DNA of 64,000 bases from Bradyrhizobium cenepequi (GCF_020329485.1 NZ_JAGKJI010000004.1:124001-188000); one strand, 5' to 3'; numbered from the stretch's first letter, positions 7,749-17,379 are shown. Program-made: numbers and translations. Notes: a model not told the origin generated them from the letters alone.

Positions 7749-9101
7749 CTACGAGAGACCCGCGCCCTCTTCGTCTGGCATTCCAAATCCGGCTACGGAC
7801 GATTTCCGGGAAGCACGCTTGATGCCTTTCGACAACTCGGACGGCGAACGCCCCGGCCAAACGTTCCGCGGAGACGACACCGAGGGCGTCTGCAGATCGA
7901 GAAGGCGACGCATTCGTGGTATGCAGACCTGCTCTGCGTCATAGTGATCGATAACGAAGCGGCGGGCAGCCTGCCTCATTGACGAGAACTTCGCGGGTTC
8001 CTGTAACGCTTCAATCACGCGTTCGGCAAGCTCATCGACCGCAAAAAATGGAACCAGCAGGCCGTTCTCGCCAGAACTGATGACCTCGCGCACCGGCGGC
8101 GTATCAGACCCTATCACCAAGCAGCCAGCGCTCATCGCTTCCAGCGCCGACCAGGACAGCACGAAGGGATAAGTCAAGTAGACATGCGCCGATGATACCT
8201 GGAGCGCTGAAATGAAGGTCTGATATGGCACGCCCCCCATGAAATGAACGCGCGATAGATCCAACTGGTCACGCACCTCTTCCAGGAAAATCGACTTCCA
8301 GGTTTTTCCGGGCGGCGGAGGAAGTCCATACGACAATCCATCCCTGCCGATGAGGACTATCTGCGCGTTGGGCCGCCGCCTGAGGATTTCGGGCAGCGCA
8401 CGCACGAAGATGTGGTAGCCCCTGAGCGGTTCAAGATTGCGTACAACAAACGTCACAATCTCCTCCGACGAACCGACTTCCCTGCCATTCGGCAGCATCA
8501 GGCGAGCCTGCGGATTCGGCCGCACGCGCGATGTATCAATTCCTTCATGGATCACTTCGATCTTGCTTTGATAATGCGAAGGAAAGGTCGACTGCTGCCA
8601 GTTGGTAGGCGAGATTCCGAAGTCGCAATCGGCCAGCGCAAGCAATGTCGTCGCATTCTTCAACTGCAGCCCGATATGGCCATCTAGCCCGGACATCGGA
8701 AATTCCGGATCGAATCCGATGTCGCGCCCCTCGGCACCGTAAAAGAACTCGCAATAAACGAACAACCTCGCTTTGGGGAACATCGTGCGCAGTGGCAATG
8801 TCTCGCCCCATCCCGGATGGGCCAGAATCAAATCCGGTTCAAAGCCCGATGCCGCCAAAGTTGAAAGGCTGTAAAGCACTTGCTCAGCGCGGCGGCACTC
8901 GAGATCGAATCGCCTGGCAAAAGGATGAGTTCCGGAAACATCGGCTTCGGGAAGCATATATTTAATCAACTTAACCAAAGGCATCGACTGCGCGCTCGAT
9001 GCGCCAACGGCAACGAGTTCGAAGCCGGGTTCGTTTGCCAATACAGCCGCCAGATTGCGGTACTGTGCCGGGAAGTTATTGTGAACGAATAGAATCTTCA
9101 T
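7749..9101 (-). CDS. Glycosyltransferase, GT4 family
   Basis: A 450-residue cytosolic GT-B glycosyltransferase likely acting in surface polysaccharide assembly. It begins MKILFVHNNFPAQYRNLA, an acceptor-domain signature of GT4 proteins. The C-terminal donor domain (about 215-400) contains VTFVVRNLEPLRGYHIFVRALPEI, IVLIGRDG and the nucleotide-sugar binding stretch SWSALEAMSAGCLVIGSDTPPVREVI. About 50 polar residues follow the conserved fold and may be poorly conserved. It stands alone on the minus strand at the left edge of the polysaccharide region. Tandem direct repeats lie 30-220 bp upstream. The sugar donor cannot be deduced. Confidence 0.85.
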   Translation of the reverse strand: MKILFVHNNFPAQYRNLAAVLANEPGFELVAVGASSAQSMPLVKLIKYMLPEADVSGTHPFARRFDLECRRAEQVLYSLSTLAASGFEPDLILAHPGWGETLPLRTMFPKARLFVYCEFFYGAEGRDIGFDPEFPMSGLDGHIGLQLKNATTLLALADCDFGISPTNWQQSTFPSHYQSKIEVIHEGIDTSRVRPNPQARLMLPNGREVGSSEEIVTFVVRNLEPLRGYHIFVRALPEILRRRPNAQIVLIGRDGLSYGLPPPPGKTWKSIFLEEVRDQLDLSRVHFMGGVPYQTFISALQVSSAHVYLTYPFVLSWSALEAMSAGCLVIGSDTPPVREVISSGENGLLVPFFAVDELAERVIEALQEPAKFSSMRQAARRFVIDHYDAEQVCIPRMRRLLDLQTPSVSSPRNVWPGRSPSELSKGIKRASRKSSVAGFGMPDEEGAGLS

Positions 9102-9127
9102 CGACGATAGTGTCGCCTGTCTGCTTC

Positions 9128-9147
9128 AAGTTGCGCGAAGTTGCGCG
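9128..9147. repeat. 10-bp tandem direct repeat upstream of GT4 gene
   Basis: AAGTTGCGCG occurs twice head to tail, 27-46 bp upstream of the glycosyltransferase ATG at 9101. The position could overlap the promoter or leader. Function is unknown. Confidence 0.6.
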
Positions 9148-9290
9148 GCCGATCGAGAGCGAACTGAAGCTTGCGCGTCGTGTTTATAGCAAGAATTTTC
9201 TGCAGCGAAGGCATCAATCGCTAGTCGTCGAACGATCGTGCGACACTCGCACTTATGCGCTGACAAAGTTCCCTGTGATTAGAATGCCGC

Positions 9291-9324
9291 AATTCTGTAC
9301 CAACCGAAATTCTGTACCAACCGA
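9291..9324. repeat. 17-bp perfect tandem direct repeat
   Basis: AATTCTGTACCAACCGA is present in two identical adjacent copies, about 190-223 bp upstream of the minus-strand glycosyltransferase and 150 bp upstream of the small plus-strand frame at 9475. Two sites spaced 17 bp apart could bind a regulator, or it may be a replication-slippage duplication. Confidence 0.7.
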
Positions 9325-9474
9325 AGAGCATTCACTCCGTCCTGACATCATCCTGCCCCAAAATTCGTCGATTAGTCGCAACTACGTGCAACTTTTGGTT
9401 TTGCCTTGGGCATACAAATGTTGAAAACTCAGTGTAGTCTCGGGAATACAAGGGGCAGGCGTGTGGGCAACGCT

Positions 9475-9702
9475 ATGAAATTCAAACGACCTCCTTCCGA
9501 CTGCCAATCGCAAATCCGGCATCTCGATCTGAGCAGCGTTGAGAACATCGCCGACTCCATCGCACTGCTGAGAGATGAAAACGACAGGCTACGCCGGATG
9601 GCTGCGCTATTGAGTGCAGAGACCGAGTACATCCGCCGCTCTCTCTCGCCCTCAGGATCCACGCATTGGCGCTCGTCCTCACGTTTGAGAGCGCTCCCCT
9701 GA
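9475..9702 (+). CDS. Small hypothetical protein, 75 aa
   Basis: A short frame whose start is supported by AAGGGGCAG upstream. The N-terminal half is polar; residues about 20-50 (VENIADSIALLRDENDRLRRMAALLSAE, a heptad-like pattern) suggest a short coiled coil. I do not recognise a family. It lies alone between the GT4 gene and the 290-residue unknown protein. Coding status is moderate. Confidence 0.4.
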   Translation: MKFKRPPSDCQSQIRHLDLSSVENIADSIALLRDENDRLRRMAALLSAETEYIRRSLSPSGSTHWRSSSRLRALP

Positions 9703-10029
9703 CTTGCCTTTGCTGACGGAGCAGGCGTCTTGCCGTGACCAGCTTCGCGCATCGGAAGGTTGAGATTGACAAGCACACCGCTCCTGTCTTGAGCGCGTTG
9801 GATGGTTCTCTCCGCGGCGTCTCGGCTTGCAGGAACAGGTCTGGACGCAAGGCCGAAAATTCGAAGGCGAAAAGACGCGCGCCACGATCTATGGTTGCAT
9901 GACGCCGTCTTGCTTCGGGTTTGCTCAGTTTGCGATAACAATCATGTCTAACTTTTGGGCGACTAGATATGATATGTTGGCGAACTGAAGTGGATTACAA
10001 TTTGTTACGATCTGTTTCGGGGGGTGTTG

Positions 10030-10902
10030 ATGAGCGATGCTGAGCAGCAGAAAGTGGTGAATCTCGACCGCGGACTGTTCTTCGTGAACTACAGGAGTGC
10101 CGAAGACTCCCTCGCTCCACCTTACGTAACGGTCACCCCGGCGGAGGGGCACGAAAGGCGGATGGAGATCATCCTGCACCCCGACGCCACCGAACCAACT
10201 CTTTGGGAACCGAATTCCGGCCTGGTGGTGCGCGTCAACATGCCCTGCACTTTGCAGGTCCAAGTCCAGCCCATGCGACTTGGAGGATCACGAGCCGCCG
10301 TGGTTCGCATCGAACCGATCCAGTCCGGCCGAACCCACCTCGTCGCCGCGCAAAGCGAAAGCCTGGGCTTGCACGCGAATGCCGCGACGGAGGGCTTGAA
10401 GGTGCTTGGCCACGTGGCAGGTCGCGGCGACGTCATTGTCGGGCCCAACGCATGGATCGCGGGGCCAACGGCACCGTCGCGCGTGGAAGGCGTAGCCCTG
10501 GAATGGCCGGAGAAACCGGCCGGTCTTGATATCCGCTATGCGGTCCAGTTTGCCAACGGTCAGGCGGGGAGCGGCCGAATGGTGCCGCTTGGCGCCTACG
10601 CTGGTACACGTGGGCGGGCTCTACCAATTACAGGCGTGGTCCTGGAAATGAGCGGCACGGATGAATTGGAATTCGTCGCGGAAGCGGGGTTTCTGAACGC
10701 ACCGACCTTGCGCGCGGTCGGCAGACGTGTGGTGCTATCGGGCCCGACCAATCGCGAGCCTCTGGTCGGCATTCGCATCGGCATCGAACGGATCGCAGCC
10801 GCAGAACAAGTCGTGGCGCCCGTAAAGCCGCGAAAGCCTGCTGGTTCGGGCCGCGTTCGGGTATTCCGCAGCCGGCCGCGCCAAGAGAGTTCGGTCACCT
10901 GA
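10030..10902 (+). CDS. Conserved-looking protein of unknown function, 290 aa
   Basis: The ATG at 10030 follows a run of G residues (GGGGGG) that can act as ribosome binding site; an in-frame GTG lies at 10024. The protein is rich in short beta-strand-like segments (for example VVLEMSGTDELEFVAEAGF, VGIRIGIERIAAAE), has no signal peptide or membrane segment, and ends with a basic tail (RKPAGSGRVRVFRSRPRQ). No domain is recognised. It is followed 67 bp later by two large glycosyltransferase genes on the same strand, so it is probably the first gene of that operon and may assist or regulate polysaccharide synthesis. Confidence 0.65.
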   Translation: MSDAEQQKVVNLDRGLFFVNYRSAEDSLAPPYVTVTPAEGHERRMEIILHPDATEPTLWEPNSGLVVRVNMPCTLQVQVQPMRLGGSRAAVVRIEPIQSGRTHLVAAQSESLGLHANAATEGLKVLGHVAGRGDVIVGPNAWIAGPTAPSRVEGVALEWPEKPAGLDIRYAVQFANGQAGSGRMVPLGAYAGTRGRALPITGVVLEMSGTDELEFVAEAGFLNAPTLRAVGRRVVLSGPTNREPLVGIRIGIERIAAAEQVVAPVKPRKPAGSGRVRVFRSRPRQESSVT

Positions 10903-10969
10903 GGCGATCCGGACACTGAGAGACTTCGGAGCGCCGGGAGGCGATCACAATTGGTCAGGGCCCCGTCAA

Positions 10970-13426
10970 ATGGTTCTCGGCACCGTCACTGACGCCCCAG
11001 CACTGGTCGGATCTCGCTCACATATCGCGCTGGAGCGCTTGGCGGCGCAGGCGCTCACCGCTCAGGACTTTGCCGCGGCGTTCAAATATGCGGATCGACG
11101 CTGTCGCGTTGAACCACCGCCGGCTGCCCATTGCTTTGTTCTTCGCGCGGAGGCGAACTGGAAGCTTGGACGCGGAGAGACGGCGCTCGCCGACCTCACT
11201 GAAGCGCTTCTTGTCGACCCTTCCGATGTCGGTGCCAATCGTCGAATGCTCGCCTGGGCCTCAGACGATCGGCGGCGCGCCGCGGCCGCCAATCTGATAA
11301 GCCGTGACGGCAATCCGGCGATCCTGCGAGCAGCCATCGCAGAGCTGCGACGTGCTGGGGATCGACACTGGGCCGCCTGCTCGACGTTTGACAATCACGT
11401 GACAGGCTGGGTCGCTTGGACCAAGGCGACCACCGTCGAAGCGAGCCTTGCGACCGAAGGCGGCACCTTAACGAGTCTGCTCGAGCCCAATTCATTTCAC
11501 CCCTTGGCCAGCACGGACGTTCAGGCAACCGCCTTTCTCGTTAGGCGGCCACCATCCACGACACCTCAGACGCTGACATTGAAATGCGACGCAGACATCT
11601 TCCACATTCGACGGCTTGCGCCCAACCTGTCTCCGCCGGCGCGAATCCGGGCGCGCGTGCATCCCTCTGCTCGGCCAAGGTCTCGCACCGCCGCCCCGAC
11701 CGTCATCGTTCCCGTCTATCGTGACGTACAGGTGACAATCGACTGCTTCGAAAGCCTTCTCAAGGCAAGAGCTTCGGGTGGGCCTGGAAAGGACCCGTTC
11801 CGCATTCTGGCCGTCGATGATGCCAGCCCGGAATTGGAACTGCGGCGCTATCTGCAGGAGCTTGCCGCCGCCAACATGATCGACCTTGTAGTGAACGCGG
11901 TAAACCTTGGCTTCGTTGGAGCGATCAATCGTGCGCTGAAGGAGGTGCCGACGGGCGACCTCGTGCTGCTCAACTCCGACACCATAGTGGCCCCCGGCTT
12001 TGTTGATCGCTTGGCGGCGGTGGCGTGTTCGGCACCGAACATCGGGACGGTCACGCCACTGTCCAACAACGGCGACATCTTCTCGTTCCCGATGCCGAAT
12101 GACGCCAATCCGATGCCAGGCTATGAGCAAATACTCGAGATCGATCGCATCGCGGGCGTTGCCAACGCCGGCGGTGCAATCGACGTCCCAAGCGGCATCG
12201 GCTTCTGTCTTTATGTCACGCGCGCCTGTCTCGATGCCGTCGCCGGGCTGTCGGAAACGTTTGAGCGCGGCTATCTCGAGGATGTCGATCTGTGCCTTCG
12301 CGCACGCGCCAAAGGCTTTCGCAATGTTTGCGCACCGTCGGTCTATGTCGGGCATCACGGCTCGAAATCCTTCCTGCACGAGAAGCGAAGCCTGGTGCTT
12401 CGCAATCTAGGCGTTCTGGACCAGCGATTCCCGAGCTACCGGAAGGAATGCCGCGCGTTTGACGCCGCCAATCCGTTGCGACCGGCACGTGCGGCGCTCG
12501 AGCGCGCGCTGCCCTGGTCGTCAGAACCATCCGTGCTGATCGTCGGCAATCAACGAAACAGCGCAGCCGTAGCCGAGGAGCGAGCGCGCCACCTCCGGCA
12601 ACGTGGCGAGCGCGCGATTCTGCTCTTGCGAGAACGCGATGTCCTTCATCTCAAGGCCGCCGACGGCACGAGTCCGCAGGCGATCCATTTGAGGCTCTGC
12701 ACGGAAGCGGCCATCACGGATGCCGCCGAAATCCTTGCGCGGCTGCGTGCAAAACGTGTCGAAATCCTCGAGCCAAATCCGTTGCGGCGGCTGATCGATC
12801 TGATGCAGGAACTCAATCTTCCGCTCAATTTTTGGCTGGTGAAAGGAAGCCTTGGCGAGGCGGCTGCCTCGCTTCCCGACCCAACTCCGCTGTTTGTTCC
12901 GACCAAAGCGGCCAAGGCTTTTGCCGAAGCCCGGTGGTCCAAACGCAACATCGTCCTCCAGGAATGGCCAACTCGCTCTCCCGACCTGCCCCCGCCTTCC
13001 GGCCCACGGAGATCGCTCATCATCGTTCCATCTGCGCCCTCGCCCGCATCCTTGCGTGTGATGCGGCGCCTGGCGGATTGCCTACGCCGACGAACGCCAT
13101 CCCGATCGATCGTCATCGCCGGCACGACGTGTGACGACGATCGCCTGATGTCCTATCCAAATGTCTTCATAACGGGCTCGGTAGCAGCCGACGAACTCGG
13201 CGCTGTGCTGGCGCCGCACAATCCAGGCTGGCTGCTCACCGATTTCGAAGAACCAATATTCGGCGATCCGCTGATTGAGATCGCAAAGCGAGCCTCAAGA
13301 CCCGTCGCATATCGCGACTGGTCGGGCGGATCGCCTGGGCCCCGCAAAGGTGACCTTGCCATTCCTGCCAATGTGGACGAAGCGGGACTTGTCGATGCCG
13401 TCGTTGACTGGGTCGGACGATCATGA
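10970..13426 (+). CDS. Large glycosyltransferase with GT2 domain, 818 aa
   Basis: A multidomain protein. Residues about 20-130 look like TPR-type helical repeats (AAFKYADRRCRVEP, ALADLTEALLVDPSD). A GT2 catalytic domain spans about 243-470, with TVIVPVYRD (start of the GT-A fold), ILAVDDASPE, NLGFVGAINRAL, the metal/nucleotide motif LLNSDT (334-339) and YLEDVDLCLRAR, carrying the probable base. The remaining 350 residues form a second, unrecognised domain that may be a degenerate GT-B fold. This architecture is typical of large polymer-assembling or rhamnan-type transferases. Its stop overlaps the next ATG by 4 bp, showing translational coupling. Confidence 0.85.
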   Translation: MVLGTVTDAPALVGSRSHIALERLAAQALTAQDFAAAFKYADRRCRVEPPPAAHCFVLRAEANWKLGRGETALADLTEALLVDPSDVGANRRMLAWASDDRRRAAAANLISRDGNPAILRAAIAELRRAGDRHWAACSTFDNHVTGWVAWTKATTVEASLATEGGTLTSLLEPNSFHPLASTDVQATAFLVRRPPSTTPQTLTLKCDADIFHIRRLAPNLSPPARIRARVHPSARPRSRTAAPTVIVPVYRDVQVTIDCFESLLKARASGGPGKDPFRILAVDDASPELELRRYLQELAAANMIDLVVNAVNLGFVGAINRALKEVPTGDLVLLNSDTIVAPGFVDRLAAVACSAPNIGTVTPLSNNGDIFSFPMPNDANPMPGYEQILEIDRIAGVANAGGAIDVPSGIGFCLYVTRACLDAVAGLSETFERGYLEDVDLCLRARAKGFRNVCAPSVYVGHHGSKSFLHEKRSLVLRNLGVLDQRFPSYRKECRAFDAANPLRPARAALERALPWSSEPSVLIVGNQRNSAAVAEERARHLRQRGERAILLLRERDVLHLKAADGTSPQAIHLRLCTEAAITDAAEILARLRAKRVEILEPNPLRRLIDLMQELNLPLNFWLVKGSLGEAAASLPDPTPLFVPTKAAKAFAEARWSKRNIVLQEWPTRSPDLPPPSGPRRSLIIVPSAPSPASLRVMRRLADCLRRRTPSRSIVIAGTTCDDDRLMSYPNVFITGSVAADELGAVLAPHNPGWLLTDFEEPIFGDPLIEIAKRASRPVAYRDWSGGSPGPRKGDLAIPANVDEAGLVDAVVDWVGRS

Positions 13427-15771
13427 GTATCGCACGCGTCACCCGCACCGCACCGGCGGCGAAGCCGAAACTGATCAGCCGGCTTGCGCTCGCTCACGAC
13501 GGCACGGTGTCGGGCTTTGTGTTCGATCCTGAGGTTCCGGAACGCCGCTTCACGGTCGATATCGTCCTTGATGGTCTGGTCTTGAGAACGGCCTACGCTG
13601 ATGCCCTCGTCCCAGAGCTCCTTCGGCAAGGCGTGGATGGTGCTTACGGATTCGCAGTAGCACTTGAGCCGGATCTGCTGCGAGCCGCGAGCGTCCTTGA
13701 GGCACGCCTGGCCAACCTCGGAACTCCCATCGACCATCCCATCGATCTGGACAATGAAAGCGCACTTGTTGACCTGCGACCGACCTGCGAATTGCGCTGG
13801 CTGGGTGGCCTGCATTTCGAGGGCTGGATCGATAGCGAAATCGCGGTCACGCTCGAAGCAATCGTCGACGGAGAAACTGTTGCGCAGGTCCGCGCAACGG
13901 ACTGGACGCACATTGGCGATGATGTCAACGGACAAGGATCGCGCAACGCCCGTGCTTTCGATTTCCACGTCCCGCAGCGCTTCGCCGACGGACGTGTCCA
14001 TCGAATCGGACTGCGCAAGGACGACGGCGAGCAGGTTCCGGCAACGGCAGTCTTCGTCGCGTTTCCCGATGGCCTTGCCGGAATGATTGACGCGATCGGG
14101 GATCATGGCGCCGAGCGCCTGCGCGGCACATTGTACGACCAGCTCATTCCGGCTTCGCTGCCCCTCGCCGACTATGCGAATTGGCGCGATCGCTTCCCGT
14201 TGCCAGGACCGCAGGCAAGCCGGCTTGAACTGGCCGTCGTTGTCGCCGGCAGCGCCGGAGCTCAGCAAACGCTCTCCACCCTGGAGACGCAGAGCCACGA
14301 AAACTGGACCGCAGGCGTGATCGACGGTCAGCCGCTTTCCGTCGATAGCGATGCGCTCCTGGAGTTTCTCGAAGATGCCGCGCCCGATGCGCAACACGTC
14401 GTCGTCACCATGGCAGGCACGTCGCTCGAACAAAACGCGCTGGCTCGCATCGCAGCCGCATTCGACGCCTATCCGGATGCCACGGCCGTGTACGGCGATC
14501 TTGACTTCCTCGCCGACGATGGCCGGCTCTGGCCGCTCGCGCTTCCGGCGTTCGACTACGAGAGAATGCTCGAGCAAGGGTACTGTGCACACCTGTTCGC
14601 AGTTCGACGAAAAGCATTGCTAGCGGGGCTTGAGGCGCGTCCAAAGGATCTCTACCGCCTCTTCAACTGCCTGCTCGATCGTACCGGTCCACGACAGGCA
14701 GACATTCTGCACTTGCCGGGAGCCTTGGCGACGCTGCCGAAATTCAACCGGGCGAACGCCGGCTCTCGGCTTTCCACCGCGAGCCACATGCATTTGCTCG
14801 CGCGCGGCATCGGGGCGGAGGTGACCCAGCAGCAAGGCAATCTCTTCCCCGCAGTCCGAATTAAGCGGCCGATTCCGCGCGAGCGGGTGACGGTAATCAT
14901 TCCGACCCGCGACCGCCTCTCGCTCTTGCGCACCTGCCTCGAGAGCATTGCGCCTGCGGTCGCACGTTGCCATGCCGATATCCTCGTCGTCGACAACGAT
15001 AGCGCCGATCCGGCGACGGTGGGCTATCTCGCAGATCTGCCCGGGCGCGGTATCCGAACTTTGCGGATCGAAGGGCCGTTCAACTTCGCAAGGCTCAACA
15101 ATCAAGCGGCTGCGATGCTCGATAGCGGCGTCCTATGCCTACTCAACAACGATATCGAGGCAAGCTCCGACGGTTGGCTTGAAGAAATGCTGACGCGGCT
15201 GGCCGAGCCGGACGTCGGCGCTGTCGGTGCACTCTTAACGTGGCCAGGCGGTGTCGTGCAGCATGGCGGCGTCGTGTTGGGAATGAACTTCGCAGCGACC
15301 CACGCCTATACCGATAGATTCAGCGATGATCCCGGTTTTTCTGATCAGCTACTCGTCGCGCATGAATGCAGTGCGCTAACCGCGGCCTGCCTCGTGACCC
15401 GCCGGAGCGATTATCTTGCTATCGGAGGAATGGACGACGCTCGCTTTGCGGTGGCCTTCAACGATGTCGACTATTGTCTGCGCCTGCGTCAGACCGGCAA
15501 GCGCATCGTCTTCACGCCACATGCGAAACTGGTGCACGCCGAATCCGCCAGCCGGGGCAAGGACGATCGGGCGGACCGCCGAGATCGGTTCGAACGTGAG
15601 CTCAGTCTGCTTCGCGCGCGCTGGGGCGAGTTGCTCAATGAAGACCCGACCTACAACCCGCAGCTGTCGCGCGACGGAGTGCCCTACAGCGGCCTGGCTT
15701 GGCCGCCGGGACCACGCATCCCCCGGTATAACCACGTCCCGGCCGCCCGCGACTTGCCGCTGGGATTTTAA
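13423..15771 (+). CDS. Large glycosyltransferase with C-terminal GT2 domain, 782 aa
   Basis: The catalytic GT2 domain occupies about residues 488-720: VTVIIPTRDRLSLLRTCLES, ILVVDNDSADPATVGYL, FNFARLNNQAA, LLNNDIEA (near 574) and FNDVDYCLRLRQTGKR (near 680), a pattern common in rhamnosyl- and other deoxyhexosyltransferases. The first 240 residues contain two beta-rich segments (DGTVSGFVFDPEVPERRF; CELRWLGGLHFEGWIDSE) that look like paired non-catalytic modules. A degenerate GT-A-like segment lies at about 270-440. It overlaps the upstream transferase gene by ATGA. The complete dTDP-rhamnose pathway next door makes a rhamnose donor plausible, by inference. Confidence 0.85.
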   Translation: MSIARVTRTAPAAKPKLISRLALAHDGTVSGFVFDPEVPERRFTVDIVLDGLVLRTAYADALVPELLRQGVDGAYGFAVALEPDLLRAASVLEARLANLGTPIDHPIDLDNESALVDLRPTCELRWLGGLHFEGWIDSEIAVTLEAIVDGETVAQVRATDWTHIGDDVNGQGSRNARAFDFHVPQRFADGRVHRIGLRKDDGEQVPATAVFVAFPDGLAGMIDAIGDHGAERLRGTLYDQLIPASLPLADYANWRDRFPLPGPQASRLELAVVVAGSAGAQQTLSTLETQSHENWTAGVIDGQPLSVDSDALLEFLEDAAPDAQHVVVTMAGTSLEQNALARIAAAFDAYPDATAVYGDLDFLADDGRLWPLALPAFDYERMLEQGYCAHLFAVRRKALLAGLEARPKDLYRLFNCLLDRTGPRQADILHLPGALATLPKFNRANAGSRLSTASHMHLLARGIGAEVTQQQGNLFPAVRIKRPIPRERVTVIIPTRDRLSLLRTCLESIAPAVARCHADILVVDNDSADPATVGYLADLPGRGIRTLRIEGPFNFARLNNQAAAMLDSGVLCLLNNDIEASSDGWLEEMLTRLAEPDVGAVGALLTWPGGVVQHGGVVLGMNFAATHAYTDRFSDDPGFSDQLLVAHECSALTAACLVTRRSDYLAIGGMDDARFAVAFNDVDYCLRLRQTGKRIVFTPHAKLVHAESASRGKDDRADRRDRFERELSLLRARWGELLNEDPTYNPQLSRDGVPYSGLAWPPGPRIPRYNHVPAARDLPLGF

Positions 15772-15857
15772 CGCAGCGGCCATCTATCGCGGCCATGCGC
15801 TCCGGGCGCTCGGCACATCGATAGCATGCCGAGCCGCGCTGGGGCTGGAGCGATCAT

Positions 15858-16772
15858 TCACGAGTTTGCCGGCATCTTTTGCAGCGCGACGAAATTGTCG
15901 AGTTCCACCGTCAATGCATCCTGCCAGGCCGGCGTTGTCACTCCGAACTGATTTTTCAGGCGCGACAGATCGAGCCGCGAATTGCCGGGCCGCTTGGCCT
16001 TGGTTGGAAAATCGGCAGTCGCGATCGGGACGATGGTCTCCGCGGCGAGTTCCACACGGCGCGACCTTAGGCCAGCGACGATAGCACTTGCAAAGCCGTG
16101 CCAGCTGGTCTCACCGGCACAGACGAGGTTGACCACGCCGCCGCTGCGCACGAACAGCGCGTTCAAATCCAACACATTTGGCAACATGATGCCGACGATC
16201 GCGTCGGCAATCGCACTCGCCGTCGTCGGCGCGCCGATCTGATCGGCGACGATGCGCAGCTCTTTGCGCTCGCCGGCCAGCCGCGCGATCGTGCGCAGGA
16301 AGTTGGCACCCTTTGCGGCATAGATCCAGGACGTGCGCGCAATCAGATGCAGCCCGCCGGCTGCCTGGATCGCCGTGTCGCCGGCCAGCTTGCTAGCGCC
16401 ATAGACCGAGAGCGGATTCGTGGGGCTGTCCTCGCGCCACGGCTCGTCGCCGGAGCCATCAAAGACATAGTCGGTGGAGAAATGAACCAGCGGCACGCGG
16501 TGCTGTGCTGCCCATTTCGCGATCGTCTCCGGCGCCTTGGCGTTGACAAGAAACGCAAGCTCGCGTTCGTCTTCCGCGCGATCCACCGCGGTATAGGCGG
16601 CAGGGTTGATGATGAGATCGGGTCGAAAACTGTCGAGCCTTTCAGCGAGTGTCTCGGGCTTCGACAGGTCGAACTCCGCACGCAACGGCGCGATGATCGT
16701 GCCGTGTTTTGCCAGCAGCGGCTGCAACGCGCCGCCCACCTGGCCATTGGTACCCGTCAACAATATCCGCAT
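15858..16772 (-). CDS. rmlD: dTDP-4-dehydrorhamnose reductase
   Basis: A 304-residue extended SDR enzyme that reduces dTDP-4-dehydro-L-rhamnose to dTDP-L-rhamnose with NAD(P)H, the last step of the pathway. The N-terminal MRILLTGTNGQVGGAL is the cofactor site; INPAAYTAVDRAEDE, STDYVFDG and VYGASKLAGD (with the YxxxK catalytic pair) are RmlD hallmarks. Its start codon overlaps the rmlC stop codon (TGATG), so the two are co-translated. The other two pathway genes are divergent just beyond rmlC. Confidence 0.95.
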   Translation of the reverse strand: MRILLTGTNGQVGGALQPLLAKHGTIIAPLRAEFDLSKPETLAERLDSFRPDLIINPAAYTAVDRAEDERELAFLVNAKAPETIAKWAAQHRVPLVHFSTDYVFDGSGDEPWREDSPTNPLSVYGASKLAGDTAIQAAGGLHLIARTSWIYAAKGANFLRTIARLAGERKELRIVADQIGAPTTASAIADAIVGIMLPNVLDLNALFVRSGGVVNLVCAGETSWHGFASAIVAGLRSRRVELAAETIVPIATADFPTKAKRPGNSRLDLSRLKNQFGVTTPAWQDALTVELDNFVALQKMPANS

Positions 16773-17326
16773 CAGACTTGCCCATAGACTGGAAGGTTTT
16801 GAAGATCGGCTAGCAGCGGCGCCACGGCGTCCTTGGCGGACAACGACGGCTTTTCGAGGCTCCAGTTGATGCCGATCGCGGGATCGTCCCAGCGGATCGC
16901 GACCTCATCCTTTGGGCTGTAAAGATCGTCGCATTTGTAGAAAAAGTCAGCGGTCTCGGAGAGAACGACAAAGCCGTGCGCGAAGCCGCGGGGGACCCAG
17001 AATTGCCGCCTGTTCTCTTCGCTCAATTCGACGGCAACGTGGCGTCCAAAATTCGGGCTGCCGACCCGCACGTCGACGGCGACATCCAGCACCTTGCCGC
17101 GCAGCGCGGTGACCAGCTTGCCCTGCGTGACGGGATTTTGCAGATGCAGCCCGCGCAACACGCCAAAGCTCGAGCGTGACATGTTGTCCTGCACGAAGGG
17201 CCGCGCGATCCCGTGCTCGGCGTAACGGAAGGACTGATAAGTTTCGAGGAAAAAGCCGCGTTGATCGCCGAACAGCTTGGGCTCGATGATAAGGACTTCG
17301 GGAAGCTCGGTCTGGATGACATTCAT
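16772..17326 (-). CDS. rmlC: dTDP-4-dehydrorhamnose 3,5-epimerase
   Basis: A 184-residue cupin-fold epimerase of normal family length, catalysing double epimerisation at C3 and C5 of dTDP-4-dehydro-6-deoxyglucose. Visible hallmarks are QRGFFLETYQ, VQDNMSRSSFGVLRGLHLQ (catalytic His in RGLH), GKVLDVAVDVRVGSP, WVPRGFAHGFVVLSE and the catalytic Tyr in FFYKCDDLYSP. It is the first gene of the rmlC-rmlD pair. Its promoter lies in the 109-bp divergent region shared with rmlA, which contains an 8-bp-arm inverted repeat. Confidence 0.95.
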   Translation of the reverse strand: MNVIQTELPEVLIIEPKLFGDQRGFFLETYQSFRYAEHGIARPFVQDNMSRSSFGVLRGLHLQNPVTQGKLVTALRGKVLDVAVDVRVGSPNFGRHVAVELSEENRRQFWVPRGFAHGFVVLSETADFFYKCDDLYSPKDEVAIRWDDPAIGINWSLEKPSLSAKDAVAPLLADLQNLPVYGQV

Positions 17327-17357
17327 TTCACAACACTTCGAAATTGCTGGCTCACAA

Positions 17358-17379
17358 TGTTATCACTGCATTGATAACA
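17358..17379. promoter_or_regulatory. Inverted repeat in rmlC/rmlA divergent promoter
   Basis: TGTTATCA-N6-TGATAACA is a perfect inverted repeat with 8-bp arms, 32 bp upstream of the rmlC start and 57 bp upstream of the rmlA start. The 22-bp symmetric site is the size expected for a dimeric repressor or activator and could set both halves of the rhamnose pathway together. The regulator is not identified. Confidence 0.6.

Noticed and set aside
9291..9324. CRISPR array
   Set aside because: Only two adjacent copies without spacers; it is a simple tandem duplication.
11492..12379. Long minus-strand frame of 295 codons
   Set aside because: It lies wholly inside the 818-residue glycosyltransferase gene, whose motifs are clear; it reflects GC-rich codon use.
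13153..14592. 479-codon minus-strand frame
   Set aside because: Antisense to the two large GT2 genes; no domain is recognisable in the translation.
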